Origin: Anisodus tanguticus
Taxonomy: Eukaryota > Streptophyta > Magnoliopsida > Solanales > Solanaceae
Reading direction: 5' to 3'
Assembly: GCA_034509755.1 (NCBI GenBank)
Contig: CM067541.1
Span: 794,001-858,000 of the forward strand
DNA: 64,000 nt
The notes under the pieces are model-generated. The model was not told the DNA's origin. It ran no database searches and saw only the letters and a program-made list of their open reading frames with translations. The stretch's first letter is position 1; each line of letters begins with the position of its first letter. Positions 32,821-45,000 of the stretch are shown piece by piece. The position numbers and the translations under genes are program-made.

Positions 32821-34068
32821 TGTTAGAAATTTATCTTTGGCGGGGAGGTGTGTCCACCCATGTTTAATGAATTAAACACTAGTGTTCCGCATGTTGGAGG
32901 CTTTGTCTCTTCACACATGCATAATCTACTAAGTGAGTAGATGACCGTAGGGCCAAGGATCGTCAAATTTCGTTGAGAAATGAAAGAGATATTGGTCCAC
33001 GAAGTAAGGTGCTTGAGGCATGGAAATGTGGTGTGGAACAAATCTACCACATCGGTGGAAAAAGGAAGAATTGCTCTCTTTATAAGTCTCTAAAGTGGTA
33101 AAGGGTTTGGGACCCCAAGGGGTATCCCATGTGTTTAAAGGAGGGAGGACCTAGATGTGCTTGGGTTCAAGGCTAAGCCCACGCGCGTCGCCGCCGCCGC
33201 CCGCCCGCCCGTCCCGTCAGATCTCGGTTCACGGGTCGTGGGTTGTGGGCTGTGGGTTGTGGGGACTTTCTGATATTATCTTTTTGGATCCCAAATTGCT
33301 TAATATTTACAGTTTGGTCCCTAGAGTTTCTGAAAAGTTGATTTTGGGAGTGACGGAAGGCAGAAACTTTCTGTTGGACTGTTTTTTGGAGCATTAACCA
33401 GTCATTACTTATTACTTGGCTGTTAACTACTCCATAAACAGCCCTCCTTCATGACCATAAATCAGCCTCTCTAATGCCATCAACAGCCCTCCTAATGACT
33501 ATTTACAGCCATGTTTATGGTAGTTGAGGAGTCCCTCCTCCATGCTATATATTGATGCATTTTGGCTCAATTGTGTTGGACACACATACACGAAAATAGC
33601 ATCACAAAACAGTGACGAAAAACAGTGAGCAAACACACACATATACACAAGATATACACAACAGAGACACACTATATACACAGAGACAATAACGTTGGAC
33701 GAAAACAGAAATTCTTCCTTCCTTTTCCATATCTTCAGCAAGTCGATTCATATTTGTTTTCTTCGTCAGACTCAACCTATTTGCTTTGTAGTGTTGAGAG
33801 ATTAAAGTGTTGTTTTATCTTGGGAGACTATTGCCCATTAACGTAAAAGCATATATACGGGGCAATCTTGTCTTAAGGACAGAGTGCAATCACTCGACTC
33901 AACATACAACGTTGTAACCATCCAGATTTGGTGTTTCTTGATTTCAGGTTATCAAGATTCAACATTCAACAACTTTGCGGCAGTTTTGAAGATTGGCTAT
34001 TTATTTATTCTTTCGAACACTTGTAATATTTATTTACTTCTCGTACTGCTTTACAATAGCAACCAACA
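32821..34068 (+). repeat. Copia C 3-prime LTR
   Basis: 1248 bp, colinear with the left LTR but with extra sequence near 33195-33262 (a GTGGGTTGTGGGCTGTGG repeat), near 33335-33380, and a short duplication near 33660. These indels account for the length difference. Confidence 0.92.
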
Positions 34069-34073
34069 TTAAT

Positions 34074-34563
34074 TTCATATTCGGTAACGCTGCAGCCGTC
34101 CTCCAGGACTGCGACATCCACGCGAGGCGTCCTGGACCGGGCCAGAAGAACATGGTCACGGCCCAAGGTTGAACGGATCCCAACCAGAACATTGGGATCG
34201 TGATTCATAAATGTAGAATTGGGGCCACTTTGAATTTGAAATCGGTTCAGAAGAATTTTCCGACATATTTAGGATGGCCGTGGAAGGAATATTCGAGGAC
34301 CGTGATTATGCAATCGTCGATCACAGATGTGATTAATCCGATAGGGTGACATGAGTGGAACGGGGATTTTGCACTAAATACGTTGTTTTACGGGGAGTAT
34401 CAGAATACAGGTGCTGGAGCACGGACAACAAAAAGAGTAAAATGGAAAGGATTTAAAGTTATTACTAGTGCAACTGAGGCTCAAGCTTATACTCCTAACA
34501 AGTTCATTACTGGAAATAGTTGGTTGAGCTCTACTGGCTTCCCTTTTGCTCTTGGTCTTTAAA
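34074..34563 (+). pseudogene. Pectinesterase pseudogene exon 3, second part
   Basis: It opens with FIFGNAAAVLQDCDIHARR and continues through NMVTAQG, a TGA in place of Arg, TDPNQNIGIVI, FPTYLGWPWKEYSRTVIMQSS, a TGA in place of Trp in the G-W-HEWNG motif, FYGEYQNTGAGA, and the family C-terminus SWLSSTGFPFALGL before TAA at 34561-34563. Apart from the two stops this 490-bp piece is in frame, so the decay is mild compared with exon 1. Confidence 0.95.
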
Positions 34564-35455
34564 ACTTTCTCTTGTTTTGTTAGTTTTATTTGGCTAGAAT
34601 TTTTTTAAAGTGTTCTTAGACATGGTTAATTAGTTCGAGAAGGGGTTCATTTTATTGTATCAATGTCTAAACTATGTTTTGGTGACGTTAAGTCACTAGA
34701 ATTTTTACATAATTATCACGAAAATTACTAAATTATTTTTGTAATCAAAACGTTATTTAATTTTGTCTAGCATTACATAAAGTCATTATGAGAAAATAGA
34801 GGAGACATTTTCGTTCTATGATGCTTGATCAAAGATTTTATTGCTTCAATAATTCAATTAATCTGTACTATGGTATCATTTTAGTTTTTGTCCTCATCCA
34901 TTTCATTCTCAGAACTATACAGGTGTCCTAATTGTCCTCGACATGATTATAGAGAGCGACATTTTAACTACTTTAAGAAGTTGTTACCAACATACGTCCC
35001 TTTTTATTATTTCTAAACTAATGATCAAATAATGCCATTGGTTGTGTCATACTTCAGCATCCACTAGGTTAGATAGCTTTTATTCATTGATAAGACCTTT
35101 GAAGTAAATTAATCCAATCAGTACAAGATAATGTTATCTACCGACCAGATGATATGAATGAGTCCTCGCCACCACCAAAACTTACTCTAGTTTTATTTTA
35201 CGTGATACTCTTTTCTTTTTAATATATTTTAAAAAAAAATCATTTTATAATTTAATTTTAATTTTTTTATTTTATTTTAAATGAAGCCATGACATATTTA
35301 TTAGATCATAAATCTTGAGTATTTTTTCTTTTTTAAACTTCCTAATTAATCAACCCTTCTAGAAAACGTGAAATGAAGAGGGTTAGAGATAACCTTAATC
35401 AATTAATTAACTACTGTATGTCACAATCTCAATTATTTGGCTTCGGCTATATAAT
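34564..35455. other. 3-prime flank of the pectinesterase pseudogene, nothing else recognised
   Basis: AT-rich sequence with no supported gene. Confidence 0.4.
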
Positions 35456-35612
35456 TGAAAGAAATAATTTTTTGATTATTTTCATTAATGAATGAGTATA
35501 TATACCGTGTATATCACGGTCTCTCAACTGTCTTGAGTTTTCGTGATATACACGGTATACACAAGATAGTATACCGTGTATACGATGCATGTATATTATG
35601 ATATATTTTCAA
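35456..35612. repeat. LTR fragment or truncated solo LTR related to Copia A
   Basis: It starts TGAAAGAAATAATT and contains GATTATTTTCATTAATGA and GAGTATATATA, matching the outer 50 bp of the Copia A LTRs. An inverted repeat of CCGTGTATATCACGG and CGTGATATACACGGTATAC then follows, as in those LTRs. The 100-bp middle of the LTR is absent. No target duplication was identified. Confidence 0.6.
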
Positions 35613-35830
35613 TAATTCATATATATTCCTTTGATCCTTTCGCAATTATTAAGAGAAGTTGTCATAATTTATCTTTTTTATGTTGATAGTCAACTCACTA
35701 TAAACTTCATTTTCTCCCACTTGAGACGCACTTTGCTTTGTGAACATAGGTGTATTATGTTAAAATAAAACACATCCTGACATGACATCCTACCTGGTTA
35801 GAATTATGTAATTACTAGTAATATAGCATT

Positions 35831-35953
35831 AGTTATGAGAGAATCTATATATTATTTTATACAAGAATTAGTTATGCATGGTTTAGTTATTCATTTATTA
35901 GTTTTTTTCATATTCTATCATGCATAAAATAATATATAGATTCCCTCATAACT
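35831..35953. repeat. Long inverted repeat (MITE-like)
   Basis: AGTTATGAGAGAATCTATAT at the left pairs with ATATAGATTCCCTCATAACT at the right. The arms are about 30 nt and the internal loop about 65 nt. The structure suggests a small MITE, but no target duplication is clear. Confidence 0.6.
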
Positions 35954-36232
35954 TATACATATATCAGTTATGTGGGTTTCTAAATTGCAAATCAAGCATC
36001 ATATTAAGTGTGTTAAATTTTATACATAGCAGAAATATGCTATCAAACATGATATTATTTATGCAGAATTTAATATATAAATAACTTAGCTCCTAATCAG
36101 CTACCAAACGATACTTTATTGGTTTGATAGTTTCCCTAAGTATTATTCATCATCCATTTTAGCTAATATAAAGTCCCACAATAATACTGCAGAGCAAAAA
36201 CCAGCACTCCTTTTTCTCCATTAGGATCATCC
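35954..36232. other. Upstream region of the 128-residue protein gene
   Basis: AT-rich, presumed promoter and leader. No distinct motif is claimed. Confidence 0.35.
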
Positions 36233-37703
36233 ATGGCTGTGATAAACTCTAATTCAACACCTATTCTAATTACAAAATCATCTTCAACTAGAAGAACAAA
36301 GTTGCCTGCCCATAGATTGTTGGTGTTTGCAAGTGGTGATAATATTTCAATTAACATCTCCACAACTACTACTAATGATATTACTACTACTATTAGTCCA
36401 CTTAAGATGGGATCAACTTCCAGCAATATGCTAAAGGTATTTTCTTATGATCTTTTATTACTAAATGGTAGGCATAAAAAAATTAAAATTATCGTAATTT
36501 TTTTTTATCTTTCTTTCTTAAAACGTATTGATTTCAATCTCATAAGAAGGATCGAGTATGTTGATACCACAAGCAGTACCCCGGCTGTATTTTAATGAGA
36601 AAATAACAAAAATGGTCCCTTATATTCGGGGGTATGGTCAAAGTAGTCCCTTAATTATACTCCTAAATAGTTTTGATCCTTTAATTTGTTAAAAGTAAGC
36701 ACGTTTTGTCTCCGTCGTATTTTAACAAACTCTATCAGTTAGATTTGATGAAAACGGTTTGGGGGGATTTAGCAGGAACCCACATTTAGAGGTGAAGGTT
36801 CTGCATTATTTGCTCTATTTTCTAGAGTTTGGTAGAACTTTTAGGTACAATTATTACCATCTTTTGTCTCTTTTTTTGTCGCGTCTTGTGCTGCGATTTC
36901 CAGGATTTGATTGAATTTTCCTGATGTTTCTAGTTAATTTTTTCTCATTTTTTCCCTCAAAATCTAACAGAGATTGTTGAAAAATATTTGACGGAAATGG
37001 GAAGTGAATATTTGACGGAAATGGAAAGTATTCACTTTTAGCAGAGTTAAAGAACCAAACTTGCTAGTATATTTAACAAACTATTTAAACCTCTCAAACA
37101 TAAGGGAATTTTTTTCATTTGCTCTATTCTAAATTTCCTTAATATACTTGCTTTGGTATTAATAGGTATTTGAGGATAAGTCAACGGGTGTAGTTTGTTA
37201 TAGAGATGAAAATGGAGAGATCACATGTGAAGGATATGATGAGGGCCCTCGTTTCTACCACCAACTCCCAAAATCTTCTTCTAAATCAAGGTATGTAACA
37301 ATTAATATTAGTCTAATGATTAGTACTAACGAATACTCCCTCCGTTCCATAATAAGTGATGTTTTAGACTTTTCATTTTGTTTCAAAATAAGTAATGTTT
37401 TAGGATTTCAAGAAGAAATTGACCTTATTCTTCCAAAATTACCCTTATTTACATAATCAAGAATCATTAAGTAGATTTCCTTTTTTAGGTATTAATTAGA
37501 GGTAAGTTAGTAAAAACACTCATAATTTTCTAGGAGTGAGCAATTTATTAAGGGGTGTGCATAAGCTAAAAACACTACTTATTATGGAACGAAGGGAGTA
37601 TATAATTTCATTTTTATCACTCACTATAACATGTGTGATGTACAGAGATAAAGAGATTATAGACCTTCTCCAAAGAAATTGGCTTCATATAGCTGCTGAA
37701 TGA
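36233..37703 (+). CDS. Small plant protein of unknown function, 128 residues, three exons
   Basis: Proposed exons are 36233-36436, 37166-37290 and 37646-37703. Junctions are AAAG/GTATTT, AATAG/GTATTTG, CAAG/GTATGT and TACAG/AGATAA, and the frame is kept across all of them. Residues 1-35 are Ser/Thr/Arg-rich with no acidic residue, then comes a Thr/Ile-rich stretch, which is compatible with a plastid transit peptide (inference). The C-terminal half is compact and hydrophilic: VFEDKSTGVVCYRDENGEI, CEGYDEGPRF, then an ending DLLQRNWLHIAAE. It looks like a conserved single-domain plant protein, but I cannot name the family. It converges with FAB1, whose stop codon is 1.3 kb away. It could alternatively begin at an internal Met (residue 59). 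Confidence 0.75.
37336..37598. mobile_element. Stowaway-type MITE in intron 2 of the small gene
   Basis: The ends CTCCCTCCGTTCCATAATAAG and CTTATTATGGAACGAAGGGAG are inverted repeats. TA dinucleotides flank both sides (37334-37335, 37599-37600), the classic Stowaway target site. Confidence 0.9.
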
Positions 37704-39007
37704 AGAGATTTTTGTGCATTCTCAACACAATATCATGATGATCAGCACTTGACAGTTCTGATGACAATAACACAAAAAACAGAACAAATATAGCTTGTTA
37801 TTGTGTCCAAGCTTACTTGTTAATCGACTATGCCTCAAGTCCGAACTAATTAAATACTGTTGTATGAATCACATATTCCACTCTGTTCAGGTTCGTAATC
37901 GTTCTAAGTAGTTTATTTTGACAAAAAGAAAAGGGACAAGGAATTGCATCTTCCTGTTGCTAATGTAAATAAGCATTCATGTTGTACCTTCAACTATTTT
38001 GTTTCTTTTGGGCTCTCACTGGCTTCTGATATAAAACTCATTGCATTGAAGTTGTGTGATCATCTCATCTAAAAGTTTAAACTATTAGAGAAAAGCATAC
38101 TTTAATTTACTTAATTATATCTTCAACACGTCTAGGCACATGGGACCTGATTCTTTTTTATGGATCAAGCACGTAAAAATTCTTTTTGATAATGGATGGT
38201 AGAGACTCAAACACATGACATCTTCCTACTCTATTGAAGTGTGAACATCATAAGTTTAAGCTATTCAAAAAGCACATTTTGATTTACTTAATTATATCGT
38301 CAACGGTTTACGCAAAAAAGAACACTGAAAGTAATACTATGAATTCTAATAGAACATTTATGACATCAAGAATTCATATAATTAACCCCAACTAGCTTGG
38401 AATTGACGTGTTGTTGCGGTTCGACAGTAACACTATCCCTAGTATTGCAGCCTAAGATATTGGAGACACTTAAAAAGTCTTTGTTTTACCATTTAGACCA
38501 AAAGATATTGAAACCCAAATTCTGGAAACTTGTTACAGTTACTCTATTTTCTGGTAAAGGAATATACAGTGAGCATACAAATCAATCCCATCAGGAGGAT
38601 AATAAAGAAAAAATAACAGACAAAAATTATATAAAAGATCGTCTACAAACTCAACAAGCATAAACTAATCAAAAATTCATGCATTGACCAAAAAATGCAA
38701 TTGATCCATTGTAACTCATGTACAACTTGGGTTCTACACAAGGAAAAAATCATGATTTAAAAAAAAAGATGTACAAAAGAATTTCCTGGAAGGTAAACCT
38801 ATGTCTATGCAGGAGAAATCTTTCACTAGAACTATAATCCTCCATCAATGTCTTCTAACAGGTAATCATGTGTTCCTTCACTAAGGAGAATACCCCTGGA
38901 ACTGCAAACTGCATATCAAAAGAATTGAAAAAATGGGAAGAGATATATGAACCTAGTATAACCGGGATTCCCAGTTATACGAACAATATACAAGCAGATA
39001 TACAGAA
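37704..39007. other. Convergent intergenic region between the small gene and FAB1
   Basis: It holds the 3-prime UTRs of both genes and a dispersed repeat at about 38035-38310. No additional coding region is supported. Confidence 0.5.
38035..38310 (+). repeat. Dispersed repeat with ATATCTTCAACACG core, copy 1 (duplicated)
   Basis: Words such as CATCTCATCTAAAAG, TTTACTTAATTATATCTTC and AAATTCTTTTTGATAATGG recur in FAB1 intron 1 at 49060-49245, with a shorter match near 19450-19490. Within this copy the ACTTAATTATATC block occurs twice (38110 and 38286). The repeat class is unknown. Confidence 0.6.
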
Positions 39008-42000
39008 TCACTCGGTAGATTTTCCACTTTGCGAGTTCTCCCCACACAAATCATTCTGTGACCTGTTGGGAGTAATAGTAAGAGGTGACCAGTGATCCGG
39101 AACCATCAGAAAATAGGTGGTCATTGCCTTCCGGAACCTCTTTTTGTATTGCTTAGGTGAAATTACAGTCGGGGACACGTTCTTAGGTCCACCAAGGATG
39201 CCAGAGGCCTTAACCCATGTCTCCAGGTGCTTGTCCCACGTATACTGCCTCATGAAGTCAATAATCCCAAGAACGAGTTCATGCTTCTCTTCGTCGACAC
39301 CAACCAATAGTGAGTAATCCATCACATCAACCGACTGCAAGAAGAACTACTAAATCAGCCCAAACCATAAATAAATCTGCTAAAAATAGGCTCATACAAG
39401 TTTATAGTATAAAAGGGCAGCCCGGTGCACGAAACTCCCACTATGCGCGGGGTACGGGAAGGGCCGGACCACAAGGGTCTATTGTACGCAGTCTTACCCT
39501 GCATTTCTGCAAGAGTAAGAGAACGATGAAGGGTTTGAGTTTGGAAAGACATCTGAATTTTTATTGAAGGAAAGGGATGAAAGCTCAAGCAATCACCCCC
39601 AAGTACTCTTTCAACATAATGAAGGAGTTTGGAGGAGTGACTAAACATCATATGATCACACACTAGGGTGGCCGTATATCGGTTCATATCGGTTTTGTAT
39701 CCGAAAAATATGAACCGAATAAAAATAAGGTTTTTTTTAAAAAAAAAATGAATCCAACTTTTTTTTAAAAAAAAAACGGTATGTTCGATTTATATCGCTG
39801 AACATATCGGATTATATCGATTGGGAAAACGGACGTTTTTCTAAAAATTGGTTGTGCCGGCCCCATCTCGAAAAAATACGCAAAATCAAAAAAAAAATCG
39901 AGTAAAACGGACATCCGAGCACAGAGTTATAACCATTTAAAGTTTTACCACTTTACAACTACTTTCTCTCCCTACATTTTATGTCAATGCTTCCGTGATA
40001 TGTTAATCAAGTTCATGCCGCATTCGACTTCAATAAAAGCTTCATAGATTGGCTTCAATGGCTATGATTCAAGAGATAGTAGTAGCCTAAAATAAAAAAT
40101 AAGATTAATTACATATTTAATTCGATTTTTCGGTTCAGTTCGTATCCAAAATTTAAAAACCGAATCACTATATCCTGATTCGGTTCGATTTTTCAAAAAT
40201 ATAGGGTTTTTTAAAAAAAAAAAACGAATAAAAACTGAACCGAACAGCCGGTTTGGTTCGGTTTTTTCGGTTCTCCGGATTTTTTGCCTACCCCTACACA
40301 CTAGAAAGAAAATTAGATATCCTTGAACTTTTTCATTCTTTTTTCTTTGCACGGAGGTTGGGGTATTGTTAAAGGTGACGGATCAAGGAGCTAAATTTGA
40401 TGGGTCCAACCTTTAGGTTCTTACTATTGATCCCATTACACTTTTGGAATTATGGGTTCGTAATTTAATATTTTTATTAGTGATTTTTCACATATATATC
40501 TATACTCCTTGCTGAAGGTTCAGTTGAACTCGTTGATGATTGCTACATCCGCCACCATGAATGGTACGAATTGATCACACTTAACGACCCCCAGGTTCAA
40601 ATTCTGAACCATCAACCACCAACCAGCTGGTAAAGGAGGTGCTTCCCTCTTCCTTCGTCGCCCCATGTGTCAAACGAACTCTTTCCATTTGGTAGTGATA
40701 CAGCAATCACATCGGTTAGAAGTAATTTAATTAACTGCAACATATTTATGACGGCCGATAAAAGACATGAAACTCTTCCATGGTCAGACCTTAATAATCA
40801 ACTAGGCAGTTTAGAATAAGTTCATTGAAATGAAGAATGTCATAAACTTACTGCAAGAAAAGCAGTGTCATTCCAGACAGCTCGTTCCAAAAGTCTCTTG
40901 GCTTTGTTTCCAACAAAAATAGGTGAAGTTGGCATAGACTCTATCAAGTTCTGATCGAGCAAGACCTTATTGCTTCCACTAGAGTCGGGATTGTAACGAG
41001 ACCTAGAAGATCCTTTAAGGTCATAAAGCCGCGTTAGATTCCTCCCAAATAGAAGGTTCTCCATAACTAGCACATCCATTTTAGATTCCTTCCCTCCTTT
41101 AAGATGCTTAGACATCACCTTCAGATAAACAACAGACATAATTATGCAAAATGACTACATACGCATAATTATAGTTGATGATATGAAGTCTTGTGGAAAT
41201 GCCCAAGCATATGAACTGTGAGGGAATCAGGGAACAATCAAGAAACTTATTATTGTTTACACTAATTACACATCGAAGTTTGTCTTCATAGAATAGAAGA
41301 GAAATATGCAGCCATTATTTTGTGGTCAATTCACCCACAAGGCTATGGAACCATAACAACTATATTACGGAAGACTTTGCAGACCATAAAGATGACCATG
41401 TATTCATACTGACCATCATGCTCCTTCTAAAGGCAAAGGGACCAAAAAAAAGGTAACTACCTCCCTCCTAATTTATGTGGCACCGTTTGACTTGGCACAA
41501 AATTTAAGAAAGAAAGACTTTTAAAATATGTGGTCTAAAACAAACCTTAGACATTTGTGTGACTACAAATCATTTCATTAAGGATAAAAGTGGAATTTTA
41601 AAGTTAAGTTGCTTCTAATTATTGAAAGGTGACATTCTTTGTGGGACAGACTAAAAAGGAAAGGGTGCGACATAAATTGGGACAGAGGGGAGTATCTTGT
41701 TTACCCAAAGACACCAGTGAAAATGGATTGTGTCTTACCAGACCAATTCTAGTGAAAACTTCATGTGACAGTAAAAAGTAATTACAAACCCAAGTGGTAG
41801 CTCAAATTTGTCCAGTTAAACCATAAACCATTTATAAATTATGTTAAGTGAACCTTCCAAATGCGATACTCATCTTTGCCCCTTAAGAAATAAGTACTAG
41901 ATTCACAGTAAATGTAGCATTGTGCTGTTGCACGTCTTTTCCCCTCTTAAGACTATATCGATCACTTGGTAACACAAATGACCTTATAAATCTTAATCAC

Positions 42001-45000
42001 AAAATTCGAGAAGATGGAGTAATCAAGAGTAGTTAGAAATACCTGATAGATCCCCAGAATTTTTGCCAGGCAAGTAGGACTCCTTGAGCTTATGGATTCT
42101 GAAAGATACTTAAAATATGCAGGAGCAAACTTTATAAAAGATTCCAGCTCTGTCTTAGTCACTTGTTTGATAATGAATCGATCATCCAAGGTTTTAGCAA
42201 AGAAAACATTGCTCTTGCCTCCTTGGGCTCCCCATTTCTTACAGCGGCTAAGAGATCTTATGAAATCCATCTCAGATGGGCAACATATCCTCCTCAAAGC
42301 TTCAAAGTGCTTCGCATAATAACAAGTCACTGTATACTTCACTTTCCCAAGGGGTCCATCATCCGAAAAGGAGACTTTGGCATGCATTGTCTTTGTGTAT
42401 GAGAGCGGATCCAAAACCGAAGAGCTATGACTACTAGACGAGGGCAAGATACTGTCATCCGTAGATCCCAGACTTCTGCTGGATTCTAATACCATTTCAT
42501 CCATAGATTGAAGGGACTGCAGACTTCCAAATTCTAGGGACTGCAGACTTCCAGATTCTGGGGACTGCAGTGGAAGGTTAGAGTCCGAACTAGCATCCTT
42601 TGATTTCTCTAGCTCATCAGATAGTTGTGCAAGATAATCTGGTGAAACTAGTGCATAAGATATAATACTAGTGGGCTCGTCATCATACACTGGTATAATG
42701 GTATCATTGACCCCAACAGGTAGGAGCAACCTGGCTCCACCTTGTGCCTCTGACTCTCTAAATGATGAAATGTAGACAGGGCTGTACTCGCCAAGTGTAT
42801 CCAACTTCTGAGCACTTGGTAAAAAGTTTTTGTTCAGTGACCAGTAGAAGCTAATAAAAGACATACCTAACCATCCCCCGGCTTCTTCCACATTTTCAGA
42901 GCCCTTGGAGGATAATGAAGGAGGAAATCCAGACGCCTTAGTTACGCTATGTTCCTCCACAGGGTCTTCAACGTCTACTTTTTCTGCTAATCTAGTTGTT
43001 GAAGAATCTGCTATAGGTGGTTCAGAAGATCTGCAAGTACCATCTTTCAGCACTACAGCACCGGAAGTAGTTTCACCAGTCCAAGCTCCCTCAAGAGTAT
43101 CTGACAAACTATCCGTGATCGGTGACTGCCCATCAGAAAGGGCTCTAGACCCCTCTATATTGGAAACTGCGGAGTTCAATCCACAGAAACTTTCTGCTCC
43201 AACAGGAAGACCTGATGGTTTCTCAATTGCACAACTAGAATCAAAGAGAATCTCAGATCCTTGTTGATCTGTGTCCACGTGATTCTTTTGGCTACCACTT
43301 ACTCCATCATTAGATTTTTCACCAAGTATTGGAGTTATAGAAACAGAATCAGTGACATTCAAACAGTCACTCGGCCTGGCAGGATTATCTGGACCAGACT
43401 TATCATTACCGACCAGGGGTGTCTCTTCAGTAACGCAATCAGTCTCGCATTCTAAGCTGGCTGCATATACGAGACGGTGATCCCACATATAAGATTGGAA
43501 AATAAGTTGCCTTCGTAACCGATTAATCTCGAAAATATCAACGACAGGCTGCGCCTTTTTCGCCTCCTTGGTCAGAATTTTCTGGAGAGATTCCTGCTAA
43601 TACACAATACCCAGGAAAACCCACAAAGAGAAAATTAGCAATTGCTTTACAAAATCATTGGCTTTAAATCCCTAACATAAAGTGAGACAATCGAGAATTC
43701 CACTCAATTAGTTTACATGATGTTAGAATCATGATACACATGAAAGTTAAGTATTAACACAGAAGGTTAAAAATGATAGCAAGCAAGTTAAGTTCCGATT
43801 CATCAAAGCAAATGTCAATAGAATCTGCAACACGGGCAGCAGAAGACAATTCCACCATTTTCTGTCTCCCAAGCACAAGGTGATAAAAGAACAAATACTG
43901 AATCATAGCGAGACCTATTTGTACATAGGTTAAAGATAACTAGAGTGAAAGAAAACAAGCGGAGACTCAAACTTCATTATTACTGCCATGAACACCCAAC
44001 AACACACACAAACATAGGTGTGGAGAGAAAGTGCTTAGTAATATGAGCAGGACCATGATATGCAGTGATTCAGAGGTCACTGACCTACACTGACTTATGA
44101 AACTCATTAACAGAATATTGAATTCAGGTAAGGTTTTAAATTTATCCTTAATCAGCTCACATTCTCAGTATCCTTTGGATTTCATATTAAGGACACATAT
44201 ATCTCAGACTTTGCAGAATCTAGAGACAATTTTAATATTTAGAAGTGAAGACTTTACTTCAAATTCTTCCTTCTCCTTCTGCAGCATTCCTTCCAAAACA
44301 GCAATTTGACCTCTTGTTTCAGGTGCTTTAGCGCTGTTGTTAAATTGACCACCAGATTTTTTCACCACCAAAAGACGGATTGCATCCAGAACCTCAGAAA
44401 ACAAACGTTCAGCTCGACCAATGACCTGCTTAAATTATTCCAGAAAAACAAGTACACAGTGTTATCAGATCACTTTATACCACTCAAAAATCTGAATCAC
44501 ATTCTTTGCACCTCGCTCACTTCTTTTTGTATCCAGTCCTGGTTTTTCTCATAGTTGAAATCCAGCTTTGCGGGAGGAAGGCACACTGAGTGAACATCAA
44601 TTGACGCATAGCGAAAGCAAGCAACCATTTTTCCGAAACTGCACATGTCACGAATAAATTAACATTGCAAAAGATACTCAAAAGTTATCCAAATTGATTG
44701 GTACTGCATTGCAAAAGACACTTGAAAAGAAAAGGGGAAGGTTGCCCTATTCGGGAATCTCCGGATCTATGCTGATACCCCATAGAACTTTTATGCAGAT
44801 TATTTTCATACATTGGAAAAATAAATTGCAAGCTAGCACTAGGCAAAACCAACATGCAAAGAAGGAAGCAATATAATCAATCAAAAAATCCAAGGGAGAG
44901 AAGTACTGTTAATTGAGCAGAACATGAAACCAGCTAATCATGCCAACAGAATTGAAAATTAAGTATGACAAACAAAGAGAACAAACATTTGAAATGCTCT

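Larger units (their letters stand above)
27512..34068 (+). mobile_element. Ty1/Copia retrotransposon C, inserted in pectinesterase exon 3
   Basis: The LTRs are 27512-28657 (1146 bp, TGTTGG...CCAACA) and 32821-34068 (1248 bp, TGTTAG...CCAACA). Flanks TTGAT (27507-27511) and TTAAT (34069-34073) form a target duplication with one substitution. Joining the flanks across the insertion restores the DFIFG coding context. A purine tract ATAGAGGGGG precedes the right LTR. The expected initiator-Met primer site is not visible after the left LTR, so the internal 5-prime region is rearranged. The LTRs are a few per cent diverged by eye, so this insertion is older than Copia B. Confidence 0.93.
18710..34563 (+). 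pseudogene. PMEI-pectin methylesterase gene, split by two Copia insertions
   Basis: Intact relatives are secreted type-I pectin methylesterases that de-esterify cell-wall homogalacturonan, with an inhibitor-like (PMEI) pro-region before the catalytic domain. Here coding pieces lie at 18710-19294, 25237-25587, 27313-27511 and 34074-34563. Introns are 19295-25236 (GTAATT...CACAG) and 25588-27312 (GTAAGT...TGCAG). Copia B occupies intron 1 and Copia C splits exon 3. Signature motifs remain: QAV and QDTL in exon 3, then the D of DFIFG before, and FIFG after, the second insertion. The GxYxE Gly is Asp (ADVYRE), and LGRPW is LGWPW, losing the active-site Arg. Frameshifts lie near the signal anchor, in the PMEI region (11-nt and 1-nt losses) and at the start of exon 3 (4 nt). 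TGA stops replace a Ser in exon 2 and an Arg and a Trp in the last piece. Confidence 0.95.

Noticed and set aside
38397..38663. 88-codon frame in the FAB1 3-prime flank
   Set aside because: Composition and context suggest chance. There are no homology cues and it overlaps the presumed FAB1 3-prime UTR.
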